DNA from: an uncultured Bacilli bacterium
GTDB taxonomy: Bacteria > Bacillota_I > Bacilli_A > RF39 > UBA660
Length of the DNA stretch: 17,793 nucleotides
NCBI GenBank assembly: GCA_934131695.1
Contig: CAKOZV010000021.1
Location: 1 to 17,793 of the forward strand
Direction: 5' to 3'
The notes beneath the pieces were generated by a model, which made no database searches, was not told where the DNA came from, and saw only the letters and a list, made by a program, of their open reading frames with translations. Position numbers and translations under genes: made by a program. Below, one piece after another: positions 7,927 to 14,533 of the stretch (its first letter is position 1; each line of letters begins with the position of its first letter).

Positions 7927-9053
7927 CTAAATTAACAAAAGAACAACTTTTTCTTTTAAAGAAAATGCAAGAATTAGAAAATAAATTTAAATCTCCACCT
8001 TTTACTGGATACCTTGATTGTTATGATTATTTAACATCTTATAACATCTTGAAAGAGTTACTGGGAAAAGATATTGCTAAAGGTATTACTGATGATTTTA
8101 TTATTAACTTTCTAGCAATAAGGAAAGGCGATTTATTAATAAATAAAACAGTTAAAAATATAATAGATAGTAAATATGAACATAGTATTCTAATTAAAAG
8201 CTTTATAGATGATGCTAATACAATCTTTGATAATTATTTAGAAAATACAACTCTTGCTAGTAATAGTAAGATATCAGTTCAAGAAGAAAAAGAAATATTA
8301 ACGGAATATTTTCATACGGAGGGAAAGAATTTATATAGCAAAACTAAAGGTAAGATACATTTTTTTAATCCATCTAAATTAGATTTAAATCAAGAAGCAA
8401 ATGATAGTATTTCGATATATTTACCATTAACAGATGAAGGTATTATTACTGTTTGTAATCTAGATAATAAAGTTAGTAAGATGGGAGCTTTAATTCATGA
8501 ATTAGGTCATACTGAAGATTGGTTTTCTTTTAGAAAACTTCATTCTAGAAAGAGTACTAGTATTTATGCTAAAAATATTGCATCTTTATATAGTGAAGTA
8601 AAATCTACTTATAATGAATATAAATTTTATGATTATTTGTTAAAAAATAATATATATTCTACTGATACTTTAACTGCTCTTGCCTTAGTTACTAATGAAT
8701 ATTTTAGAAATTTGGATTATGCTTCTCTTATTGGTTATATACCATCAGACTTTTTGAAAAAAAACAATCTTATCGTCTATAGAGAAGATTTACGAAAAAG
8801 TTCTATTAACATACCAGAAGTTACTCCCTATTTAAAAGAAATGGAAGATGAGATTACTTTTGATGATGCTTTAACTTATAGTTATGGAATGATGTTAAGT
8901 TTTTCAATGCTAGAAAATCCGAATTTATACGATAAATTTGAAAAGTTGCAAGAGCCATTTCTTCATAAAGAAAAATTAGATAAAGCTGGTTTTACAGATG
9001 AAGTGATTGCTAAATCAATGGTTAAGAGAATGAATAAATATTTTAAGATATAG
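7923..9053 (+). CDS. M3-like zinc peptidase, copy 3 (intact)
   Basis: This protein has 376 residues. HELGH at residues 192-196 is followed 29 residues later by the Glu of YSEVKSTYNE, and the C-terminal half repeats the family landmarks TYSYGMM, ENPNLYDKF and AGFTDEVIAKSMVKRMNKYF. The last of these is nearly identical to copy 2, while the N-terminal ~150 residues have diverged strongly. That pattern fits old tandem duplication with constraint, or gene conversion, on the 3' ends. The start overlaps the stop of copy 2 by four bases. No signal peptide or membrane segment is seen. Only 17 bases separate its stop from the left end of the insertion sequence, so the original terminator of the operon may have been displaced. 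Confidence 0.8.
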   Translation: MTKLTKEQLFLLKKMQELENKFKSPPFTGYLDCYDYLTSYNILKELLGKDIAKGITDDFIINFLAIRKGDLLINKTVKNIIDSKYEHSILIKSFIDDANTIFDNYLENTTLASNSKISVQEEKEILTEYFHTEGKNLYSKTKGKIHFFNPSKLDLNQEANDSISIYLPLTDEGIITVCNLDNKVSKMGALIHELGHTEDWFSFRKLHSRKSTSIYAKNIASLYSEVKSTYNEYKFYDYLLKNNIYSTDTLTALALVTNEYFRNLDYASLIGYIPSDFLKKNNLIVYREDLRKSSINIPEVTPYLKEMEDEITFDDALTYSYGMMLSFSMLENPNLYDKFEKLQEPFLHKEKLDKAGFTDEVIAKSMVKRMNKYFKI

Positions 9054-9070
9054 AACTTTCTTTCGTTATG

Positions 9071-9094
9071 TGTAGTTGTAAATGATGTGAGACC
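9071..9094 (+). repeat. Left terminal inverted repeat of the insertion sequence
   Basis: It begins TGTAG and ends GATGTGAGACC. The partner is at 10220-10245 in inverted orientation. The inner 11 bases differ at one position. Confidence 0.75.
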
Positions 9095-9114
9095 AAGTTT
9101 ATAAAAAAATAAAG

Positions 9115-9158
9115 CAATATGATACAATGATTTTGTTATTGTTAAATATTGTTTTTTT
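9115..9158 (+). terminator. Possible plus-strand terminator inside the left end of the insertion sequence
   Basis: CAATAT (9115-9120) pairs with ATATTG (9146-9151), enclosing a second stem ACAAT/ATTGT, and is followed by seven T. It would stop transcripts leaving the peptidase operon. The stem is AT-rich and weak. Confidence 0.35.
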
Positions 9159-9161
9159 AGG

Positions 9162-9201
9162 TACTTCTAAATAGTTAAATTTATTTAATTATTTAGAAGT
9201 A
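9162..9201. repeat. Near-perfect 18-bp inverted repeat at the 3' end of the transposase gene
   Basis: TACTTCTAAATA (9162-9173) pairs with TATTTAGAAGTA (9190-9201), and the stem continues inward through a G-T pair and TTAAA/TTTAA to a 4-base loop. It lies just beyond the transposase stop. No T run follows in either reading direction, so it is not a standard terminator. Confidence 0.75.
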
Positions 9202-9220
9202 TCAATAGAAACTTTAGCTT

Positions 9221-10141
9221 CTATAATTTGCTTTCTTTTTTTAGTGGAGAAATCCAATTAAGTACTTGCATTGGTATGTTATTACTTCTTTTTAAGTAAG
9301 CTTTCATTTGTACTTTCAAATCTTCATATGAATAAAATGATAAAAAATTATAAAATCTATTTTGATCATTACGATGACTTCGTTCAACTTTCCCATTATG
9401 TCTTGGAGTTCTAGGTCTAATTAATTGATGAGCGATTTGTAATTTGTTTAGTAGGTTATCAAGAGGATGTATTCTTGCAGTTTCCTTAGTATAAGTGAAT
9501 TCAGAACCATTATCGGTTTGAATTTTTTAGGTTGGTATCCAAAATAAACTATTGCTCTTTTAACAAAATCTATAGTTGAAAATGACGATTGTTCTTTATA
9601 TGGATAAATAAATCTTTCTCTTGATGCTTCATCAATCATAGTATATTGATAAAATTTCTGTCCATCCGTACCAGTATAACAAGATTTAGGTACATATTTA
9701 ACATCCATTTGCCATTTTATCCCGATATCAGTTGGAGTATCATATGGTTTAAGGACATACTTCTTTTTGCTTTCTTTATTAACATAAATACCCATTTTCC
9801 TCATAACTCTAAATAAAGAAGCTGCGTGTCTTGAATATCCTTTATCGGCTCTTAATTTTCCATATAATTCACATAGAGAAATATTATGATTTCTTCTTAG
9901 ATAATCATTAATCCATTTTATTTCTTCATCTGTATGAGCATTAGGATGCTTTCTTATTGGCTTGTGTGATTTGTCAATTAATGATTCTTTTGTACCATCA
10001 AACTTTTTATTCCATCTCATTAAAGATGATTTAGAAATTTTATATCTTCTGCATACAAAATGTACAGAAGTTCCTGTTCTATATAATTTTACAGCATAAT
10101 ATTTTGTGTTTAATTCATGTGGTAAATAATATACTTGTCAT
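9221..10141 (-). pseudogene. DDE (rve-type) transposase, frameshifted
   Basis: Read across frames this is an IS transposase of about 305 residues. It has an N-terminal helix-turn-helix (YAVKLYRTGTSVHFVCRRYK) and a basic linker. The integrase core holds Asp in WQMDVKYV, Asp in QTDNGSEF and Glu in RHNGKVERSHR. The ATG at 10141, with AAAGGA 10 bases upstream, runs only nine codons to a TGA at 10115-10117. The coding frame resumes as HELNTKYYAV, so a one-base insertion lies near 10118-10130. A second break is at the A6 run (T at 9523-9528). The reading GYQPKK becomes FKP..., and adding one A restores KIQTDNGSEF. The longest uninterrupted piece, 9448-10020, therefore lacks the second and third catalytic residues. 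The final stop is at 9221-9223, or at 9189-9191 if the A run near 9234 also lost a base. The protein as sequenced should be inactive. Confidence 0.82.
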
Positions 10142-10202
10142 AGGCGATAGTTCCTTTCTTTAAAATGTGTGTTTACAATAACTATTTTAAGGTATCTATC
10201 GC
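10142..10202 (-). promoter_or_regulatory. Hairpin over the transposase ribosome-binding site
   Basis: On the minus strand GCGATAG (10202-10196) pairs with CTATCGC (10150-10144), which lies between the AAAGGA Shine-Dalgarno and the ATG. An inner stem, CTTAAAAT with ATTTTAAAG (one bulge), extends it, leaving the Shine-Dalgarno in an internal loop. Such a fold would restrict translation from transcripts that read in from outside, a known control in several insertion sequences. Its working here is inferred. Confidence 0.55.
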
Positions 10203-10207
10203 TTTTT
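10144..10207 (+). terminator. Plus-strand terminator formed by the same hairpin
   Basis: Read on the plus strand, GCGATAG (10144-10150) and CTATCGC (10196-10202) with the inner CTTTAAAAT/ATTTTAAG stem are followed directly by TTTTT. It could insulate hisS from transcription arriving from the peptidase operon. The loop is large, so strength is uncertain. Confidence 0.4.
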
Positions 10208-10208
10208 G

Positions 10209-10238
10209 TATATATAAATGGTGTCACATCAATTGTAA
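10209..10238 (-). promoter_or_regulatory. Possible transposase promoter overlapping the right inverted repeat
   Basis: On the minus strand, TTACAA (10233-10238, inside the inverted repeat) lies 16-18 bases from TATATA (10209-10216). The transcript would begin near 10202, at the start of the hairpin. Confidence 0.4.
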
Positions 10239-10245
10239 CGCTACA
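10220..10245 (-). repeat. Right terminal inverted repeat of the insertion sequence
   Basis: Its reverse complement begins TGTAGCG and ends GATGTGACACC, matching the left end at 9071-9094. It ends 30 bases before the -35 of the hisS promoter. Confidence 0.75.
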
Positions 10246-10275
10246 TTATATACTGATAATTATTTCAAAAATAAA

Positions 10276-10304
10276 TTGCTAACAGTAAAAAAATGTTATA
10301 TAAT
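10276..10304 (+). promoter_or_regulatory. Promoter of hisS-aspS
   Basis: TTGCTA (10276-10281) and a perfect TATAAT (10299-10304) are separated by 17 bases. Transcription should start near 10311, giving a leader of about 205 bases that holds the T-box. Confidence 0.82.
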
Positions 10305-10310
10305 AAGCTT

Positions 10311-10497
10311 ATCTTCTTTGGAAAGAGTATATTTTAAGTTCTAATTAGAGAGAGTATGGTTGGTGTAAATACTTATAGAAGTTAAAATAGAAGACATCCA
10401 GTTAACAAAAGAAGCGTTCGACCTCGATACGGTTATTTAGAGTATAAACTAAGGTGGCACCACAGGAAATCCTGTCCTTAATAAGTGTCATCTTTTT
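10311..10497 (+). promoter_or_regulatory. T-box riboswitch leader, probably sensing uncharged tRNA-Asp
   Basis: The T-box sequence AAGGTGGCACCACAGG (10451-10466) matches the AGGGTGGNACCGCG consensus. The antiterminator folds as TAAGG (10450-10454) / CCTTA (10476-10480), the 7-base bulge TGGCACC, and ACAGG/CCTGT closed by AAAT. In the bulge, TGGC pairs with NCCA of the tRNA end, and its C calls for discriminator G73. That base is standard in tRNA-Asp, whereas tRNA-His has C73. In the upstream arm (AGAGAG near 10348, GAAGACA at 10391-10396) the likely specifier is GAC (10393-10395, Asp). CAT (His) overlaps it at 10395-10397. Binding of uncharged tRNA would favour the antiterminator and expression of both synthetase genes. 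Stem I boundaries are approximate. Confidence 0.88.
10452..10497 (+). terminator. Terminator hairpin of the T-box leader
   Basis: AGGTGGCAC (10452-10460) pairs with GTGTCATCT (10485-10493), nine pairs including two G-T, and the T run at 10493-10497 follows. It uses the same T-box strand as the antiterminator, so the two folds exclude each other. Confidence 0.65.
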
Positions 10498-10516
10498 ATT
10501 TTAAGGAGGAAATATT

Positions 10517-11863
10517 ATGATACAAAGACCAAAAGGAACTAATGATATTTATGGAAGGGAAGCTAAGATTTGGAAATGCGTAGAAGCAGTAATTGATCAA
10601 GTTATGGAAAAGTATAACTATAACTATATAAGAACACCTATCTTTGAGTCTAGTGAATTATTTCATAGAGGAATAGGAGAAACTACTGATATTGTTACCA
10701 AAGAGACCTATGACTTTGTAGATAGAGGAGATAGACATCTTTCTTTAAGACCAGAAGGTACAGCAGGAGTTTGTAGAAGTTATATAGAAAATAAAATGTA
10801 TGGTGATGCTAATCAACCAGTAAAAGTTTATTATAATGGAACAATGTATCGTTATGAAAGACCACAATCTGGAAGAGATAGAGAATTAACTCAGTTTGGT
10901 ATGGAGATACTTGGAAGTGATGATCCACTAAGTGATGCAGAAATAATATCAGCAGCGGTAAATATCTACAAACTATTAGGACTAAAAGAAATAAAAGTTA
11001 ATATTAATAGTTTAGGAGATACTGCTTCTCGTAATACTTATCGTGAAGCTTTAGTTGAATACTTTAGACCACATATTGATGAGTTTTGTGATGACTGTAA
11101 GGAAAGATTTTTAAAGAATCCACTTAGAATATTAGATTGTAAAGTAGATGCTGATAATGAAATATTAAAGAATGCTCCTAAGACAATCGATTATTTAAAT
11201 GAAGAATCAAAAGAAAGATTTGAAAAAGTAAAAGATTACCTTGATATTATGCAAATAGATTATGAAGTTAATCCAAGTATTGTTAGAGGACTTGATTATT
11301 ACAATCATACAGTCTTTGAAATAGAAGCAAAAGTAAAAGGTTTTGGAGCTAATAATGTTATAGGAGCAGGGGGAAGATATAATGGTCTAGTTAAAGAATT
11401 AGGAGGACCAGAAACACCATGTATTGGTTTTGCTTCAGGTATTGGTCGTTTAGTAATGGCTCTAGAGCTTGAACAAGCTAAATTACCAATTGTAGATAGT
11501 ATTGACTTATTCTTAATGTATGTTAATGAAGATGAGAAAAAGTATGCTGTTTATCTAGCACAAGAGTTAAGAATGGCTGGCTTTATTGTTGAGACTGAGT
11601 ACACTGGAAGAAGTTTGAAAGGACAATTTAAGCAAGCTGATAGATTAAATAGTAAATTCTTAGTAATACTTAATAGTGAAGATTTAAATAATAATGAAGT
11701 AAAAGTTAAAAATAATAAGACTAAAGAAGAAGAAATAATTAGTTTAGATGCTTTAATTTATTATTTAGATGAAAAATTAACTATTGATAGTGATGATTGT
11801 GACTGTGATCATGAATGCAACGGTGAATGTGGTCATGATGGATGTCACTGTAAGGATGAATAG
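10517..11863 (+). CDS. hisS: Histidyl-tRNA synthetase with a Cys/His-rich C-terminal tail
   Basis: HisRS attaches histidine to tRNA-His in the cytoplasm. The class II motifs are in order: motif 1 region IFESSELFHRGIGETTD, motif 2 with RPEGTAGVCR and YRYERPQSGRDREL, the HisA signature VRGLDYYNHTVFE, and motif 3 IGRLVMALE. An anticodon-binding domain follows to about residue 415. The 448 residues exceed the usual ~420. The extra ~25 residues hold six Cys, three His and many Asp (SDDCDCDHECNGECGHDGC then HCKDE), which looks like a metal-binding appendage. AAGGAGG lies 7 bases before the ATG. The gene is controlled by the T-box leader and followed by aspS after 12 bases. Confidence 0.97.
   Translation: MIQRPKGTNDIYGREAKIWKCVEAVIDQVMEKYNYNYIRTPIFESSELFHRGIGETTDIVTKETYDFVDRGDRHLSLRPEGTAGVCRSYIENKMYGDANQPVKVYYNGTMYRYERPQSGRDRELTQFGMEILGSDDPLSDAEIISAAVNIYKLLGLKEIKVNINSLGDTASRNTYREALVEYFRPHIDEFCDDCKERFLKNPLRILDCKVDADNEILKNAPKTIDYLNEESKERFEKVKDYLDIMQIDYEVNPSIVRGLDYYNHTVFEIEAKVKGFGANNVIGAGGRYNGLVKELGGPETPCIGFASGIGRLVMALELEQAKLPIVDSIDLFLMYVNEDEKKYAVYLAQELRMAGFIVETEYTGRSLKGQFKQADRLNSKFLVILNSEDLNNNEVKVKNNKTKEEEIISLDALIYYLDEKLTIDSDDCDCDHECNGECGHDGCHCKDE
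11780..11860 (+). other. Region coding the Cys/His/Asp-rich tail of HisRS
   Basis: The last ~26 codons of hisS carry Cys at spacings of 2, 4, 4, 5 and 2 residues, with His between. The region is in frame, directly continuous with the anticodon domain, and ends in a normal stop. It is not a known part of the catalytic enzyme. Confidence 0.8.
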
Positions 11864-11875
11864 GAAGTGTTAAAT

Positions 11876-13621
11876 ATGAAAACAATAGAAAATAATAGTT
11901 TAAGATTAACTGATAAAGATAAAGAAGTAACTCTATATGGTTGGGTACAAAAGAAAAGAGACTTAGGAGGAGTATGTTTTATTGACCTTCGTGATAGAAG
12001 TGGTATAGTCCAATTAGTAGCTCGTGAAGGAGATACCTATACTCTTGCTAGTAATCTAAAGAATGAATCTGTCTTGAAAGTAGAAGGTATTGTTAAAGAA
12101 AGAGAATCTAAAAATAAAAATATAGCTACAGGGGATATTGAAGTTGAATTAACTAATATTGAACTACTAAATTCTTCAAGAGATTTACCTTTTGAAATAG
12201 CAAATGATACAACTGCTTTAGAAGATACTAGACTAAAGTATCGTTATCTTGATCTTAGAAGAAGCAATTTAAAAGACAATTTAATAACTCGTCATAAGAT
12301 TATGCTTGCTATTAGAAACTTCTTAGATAGTAAAGGTTTTATTGAAGTAGAAACTCCAGTACTTTGTAAATCAACTCCAGAAGGAGCAAGAGACTATTTA
12401 GTACCTAGTAGAGTAAATAAAGGGAAGTTTTATGCTCTTCCTCAATCACCCCAATTATTTAAACAATTATTAATGGTAGGTGGTATGGAAAAATACTTTC
12501 AAATAGCAAAGTGTTTTCGTGATGAAGACTTAAGAAGTGATAGACAACCAGAGTTTACGCAAGTCGATATGGAAATGAGTTTCGTTAATGAAGAAGATGT
12601 AATGAGTATGACTGAAAAGTTAATTGCTCATGTCTTTAAAGAAATTAAAGGAATAGAAATTGAATTACCACTTAAGAGAATGGAATATGATGATGCTATG
12701 AAGTATTATGGCTCTGATAAACCAGACTTAAGATTTGATATGAAAATAACTGACGTTAAAGATATATTTAAAGATAGTGAATTTAAAGTATTTTCAAATG
12801 CACTTGATGAGAAAAGTACTATCGCTTGTATAAAAGTAGATGATAATGCAACGTATTTTTCTAGAAAGAAAACTGATGAGTTAACTGAATTTGTAAAAAT
12901 TTATAAAGCAAAAGGTCTTCCGTTTGTAAAATATGAAAATAAAGAGTTTACTGGTGGTATTAGTAAATTCTTAAGTGATAAAGAAAAAGAAGAGTTAGTT
13001 AAAAAACTAGAACTTAAAGATAATGATATCTTATTCTTTGGAGCTGATACCAAGATGATAGTTTATCAGACATTAGGTGCTTTAAGATGTAAATTGGCTC
13101 GTGACTTAGACCTTATCAAAAAAGGTGATTATAAGTTATTATGGGTTACTAAGTTTCCATCATTTGAGTGGAGTGAAGAAGAAAATAGATTTGTGGCTTG
13201 TCATCATCCATTTACGGCACCCCTTGATAGTGATGTAGATAAACTTTTAACGGATAAAGCTCATTGCTATTCTAAAGCTTATGATATTGTTATTAATGGC
13301 TATGAAGCAGGTGGTGGATCTATTCGTATCCATAATGAAGAAGTTCAAGAGAAAATGTTTGAAGCTTTAGAATTAACTAAAGAAGATATTGATGAGAAGT
13401 TTGGTTTCTTTGTTGAAGCTTTGAAATATGGAACACCTCCTCATGGTGGACTTGCTATTGGACTAGATCGTCTTACTATGCTATTAACTGAGACTGATAA
13501 CATTCGTGATGTAATAGCTTTTCCAAAGACTGCTAGTGCTAGTTGTTTGATGAGTGAAGCACCTAATAAAGTTGCTAAAAAACAACTTGAAGATTTAGGT
13601 ATAAAATTAGAAAAAGAATAA
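11876..13621 (+). CDS. aspS: Aspartyl-tRNA synthetase
   Basis: AspRS charges tRNA-Asp with aspartate. The protein (581 residues) has the bacterial layout. An OB-fold anticodon-binding domain opens it (GWVQKKRDLGGVCFIDLRDR). The class II catalytic core has motif 1 around VETPVLCKSTPEGARDYLVP, the flipping-loop and QSPQLFKQLLM region, motif 2 FRDEDLRSDRQPEFTQ, and motif 3 GLAIGLDRLTML. The bacterial insertion domain fills the middle (about residues 280-410). The frame opens with a GTG at 11867, but that GTG lies within AGGAAGTG (11862-11869), a good Shine-Dalgarno for the ATG at 11876, so I start there. The hisS stop is 12 bases upstream, and both genes share the T-box leader. Whether it also charges tRNA-Asn cannot be told here. 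Confidence 0.97.
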   Translation: MKTIENNSLRLTDKDKEVTLYGWVQKKRDLGGVCFIDLRDRSGIVQLVAREGDTYTLASNLKNESVLKVEGIVKERESKNKNIATGDIEVELTNIELLNSSRDLPFEIANDTTALEDTRLKYRYLDLRRSNLKDNLITRHKIMLAIRNFLDSKGFIEVETPVLCKSTPEGARDYLVPSRVNKGKFYALPQSPQLFKQLLMVGGMEKYFQIAKCFRDEDLRSDRQPEFTQVDMEMSFVNEEDVMSMTEKLIAHVFKEIKGIEIELPLKRMEYDDAMKYYGSDKPDLRFDMKITDVKDIFKDSEFKVFSNALDEKSTIACIKVDDNATYFSRKKTDELTEFVKIYKAKGLPFVKYENKEFTGGISKFLSDKEKEELVKKLELKDNDILFFGADTKMIVYQTLGALRCKLARDLDLIKKGDYKLLWVTKFPSFEWSEEENRFVACHHPFTAPLDSDVDKLLTDKAHCYSKAYDIVINGYEAGGGSIRIHNEEVQEKMFEALELTKEDIDEKFGFFVEALKYGTPPHGGLAIGLDRLTMLLTETDNIRDVIAFPKTASASCLMSEAPNKVAKKQLEDLGIKLEKE

Positions 13622-13629
13622 TAACTATC

Positions 13630-13661
13630 AAGAAAGTTTCAGAAGTTAGACTTTCTTTTTC
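13630..13661 (+). terminator. Terminator after aspS
   Basis: AAGAAAGT (13630-13637) pairs with ACTTTCTT (13650-13657) over a 12-base loop, followed by a T-rich tract. It lies directly upstream of the uppP promoter. Confidence 0.75.
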
Positions 13662-13680
13662 TTTGGTATTTTGTTATAAT
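13652..13680 (+). promoter_or_regulatory. Extended -10 promoter of the uppP operon
   Basis: TGTTATAAT (13672-13680) gives an extended -10. The -35 position 17 bases upstream (13652-13657, TTTCTT) is weak and overlaps the aspS terminator arm. Confidence 0.6.
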
Positions 13681-13706
13681 CTTATTTAGAAAAGAGGGTA
13701 TTAATT

Positions 13707-14528
13707 ATGAATCATATTATTGCAGTTGTTATATTAGGTATAGTTCAAGGTATTGCTGAGTTCTTACCAATTTCATCAAGTGCACATTTAATTATTTTTA
13801 GGGATGTATTTGGTATTGGAGAAGGGATGGGTAGTGAACTTGCGTTATGTTTCGATCTTGCACTTCATCTTGGAACTTTACTTGCTATTGCTGTATTTTT
13901 CTTTAAAGACTTTTTAAATATGGTAGTAAAAGGTTTTACTAAAGGTGTAAAAGATAAGGAAGGAAAACTTTTCTTTGAGATAATTGTAGCAACTATTCCG
14001 GCTGCTATTGCTGGAGTATTATTTGAAGATGTTATAGAAAACGCTATTAGAACTAATTACTACTTAATAGCTATTGCTTTAATTGTTATGGGAATAATTA
14101 TTTATTTAGTTGATAAGAATTCTAAACAAGCTAAAAAGGTGAGTGATTTATCATTTAAAGATGCACTTTTAATAGGTTGTAGTCAGGTATTCGCTTTAAT
14201 TCCAGGATTTAGTAGAAGCGGTACTACGATTGCTTGTGCTAGAGCTTTAAAAGTAAATAGAGAAGATGCTGCTAAGTTTTCTTTCTACCTATCAGCACCA
14301 GTTGTTCTAGGAGCTTGTCTATTACAATTTCTAAAAGGAGAAGCTGTTACTTTAATTGCTAGTAATTTAGCTATATTCTTAGTAGGAATAGTTATAGCTT
14401 TTGTAACAGGAATTATCTGTATTAAGTTTTTATTACAATACTTAAAAAAACATGACTTTAAAGCTTTTATGATTTACCGTATCTTATTAGCACTTATCGT
14501 TATTTTATTAGTAACATTTAGGGGGTAG
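13707..14528 (+). CDS. uppP: Undecaprenyl-diphosphatase (UppP/BacA family)
   Basis: UppP removes a phosphate from undecaprenyl diphosphate on the outer face of the membrane, so the lipid carrier can return to cell-wall synthesis. Overproduction is known to give bacitracin resistance. The 273 residues match the family. The first conserved segment, QGIAEFLPISSSAHL (from residue 14), carries the Gln/Glu pair and His27. The second, PGFSRSGTT (from residue 166), carries the catalytic-site Arg170. About eight hydrophobic segments are visible. AGAGGG lies about 8 bases before the ATG. It heads a three-gene operon and complements mraY and ftsW, which sit on the opposite strand about 8 kb away. Confidence 0.96.
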   Translation: MNHIIAVVILGIVQGIAEFLPISSSAHLIIFRDVFGIGEGMGSELALCFDLALHLGTLLAIAVFFFKDFLNMVVKGFTKGVKDKEGKLFFEIIVATIPAAIAGVLFEDVIENAIRTNYYLIAIALIVMGIIIYLVDKNSKQAKKVSDLSFKDALLIGCSQVFALIPGFSRSGTTIACARALKVNREDAAKFSFYLSAPVVLGACLLQFLKGEAVTLIASNLAIFLVGIVIAFVTGIICIKFLLQYLKKHDFKAFMIYRILLALIVILLVTFRG

Positions 14529-14533
14529 ATAGT

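Larger units (their letters stand above)
9071..10245 (-). mobile_element. Degenerate insertion sequence with terminal inverted repeats
   Basis: The left end 9071-9094 (TGTAGTTGTA...GAGACC) and the reverse complement of the right end 10220-10245 (TGTAGCGTTA...GACACC) align over about 25 bases. They share TGTAG at the tip and 10 of the last 11 bases, with a 2-base gap and a few mismatches between. They enclose a single transposase gene on the minus strand, giving an element of about 1175 bp. TTAT lies next to both ends (offset by one base on the left) and may be the target duplication. The DDE core with an N-terminal helix-turn-helix suggests an IS481/IS3-like group. The exact family needs comparison with a reference set. 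Confidence 0.8.

Noticed and set aside
9162..9201. The palindrome as an intrinsic terminator
   Set aside because: No T run follows the stem on either strand. T residues precede it on the plus strand.
9448..9520. C-terminal end of the 9448-10020 frame as genuine transposase sequence
   Set aside because: After the A6 run the frame reads unrelated residues, while another frame contains TDNGSEF and the catalytic Glu region.
9521..9530. Programmed -1 frameshifting in the transposase
   Set aside because: The frame-0 codons are CCT AAA AAA TTC, so the P-site tRNA would have to re-pair with TAA. There is a second frame break near the start codon too, so mutation is the simpler explanation.
10395..10397. 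The T-box read as His-specific through CAT
   Set aside because: The TGGC acceptor-pairing bulge requires discriminator G73, not the C73 of tRNA-His. GAC directly after GAA fits the usual specifier position better.
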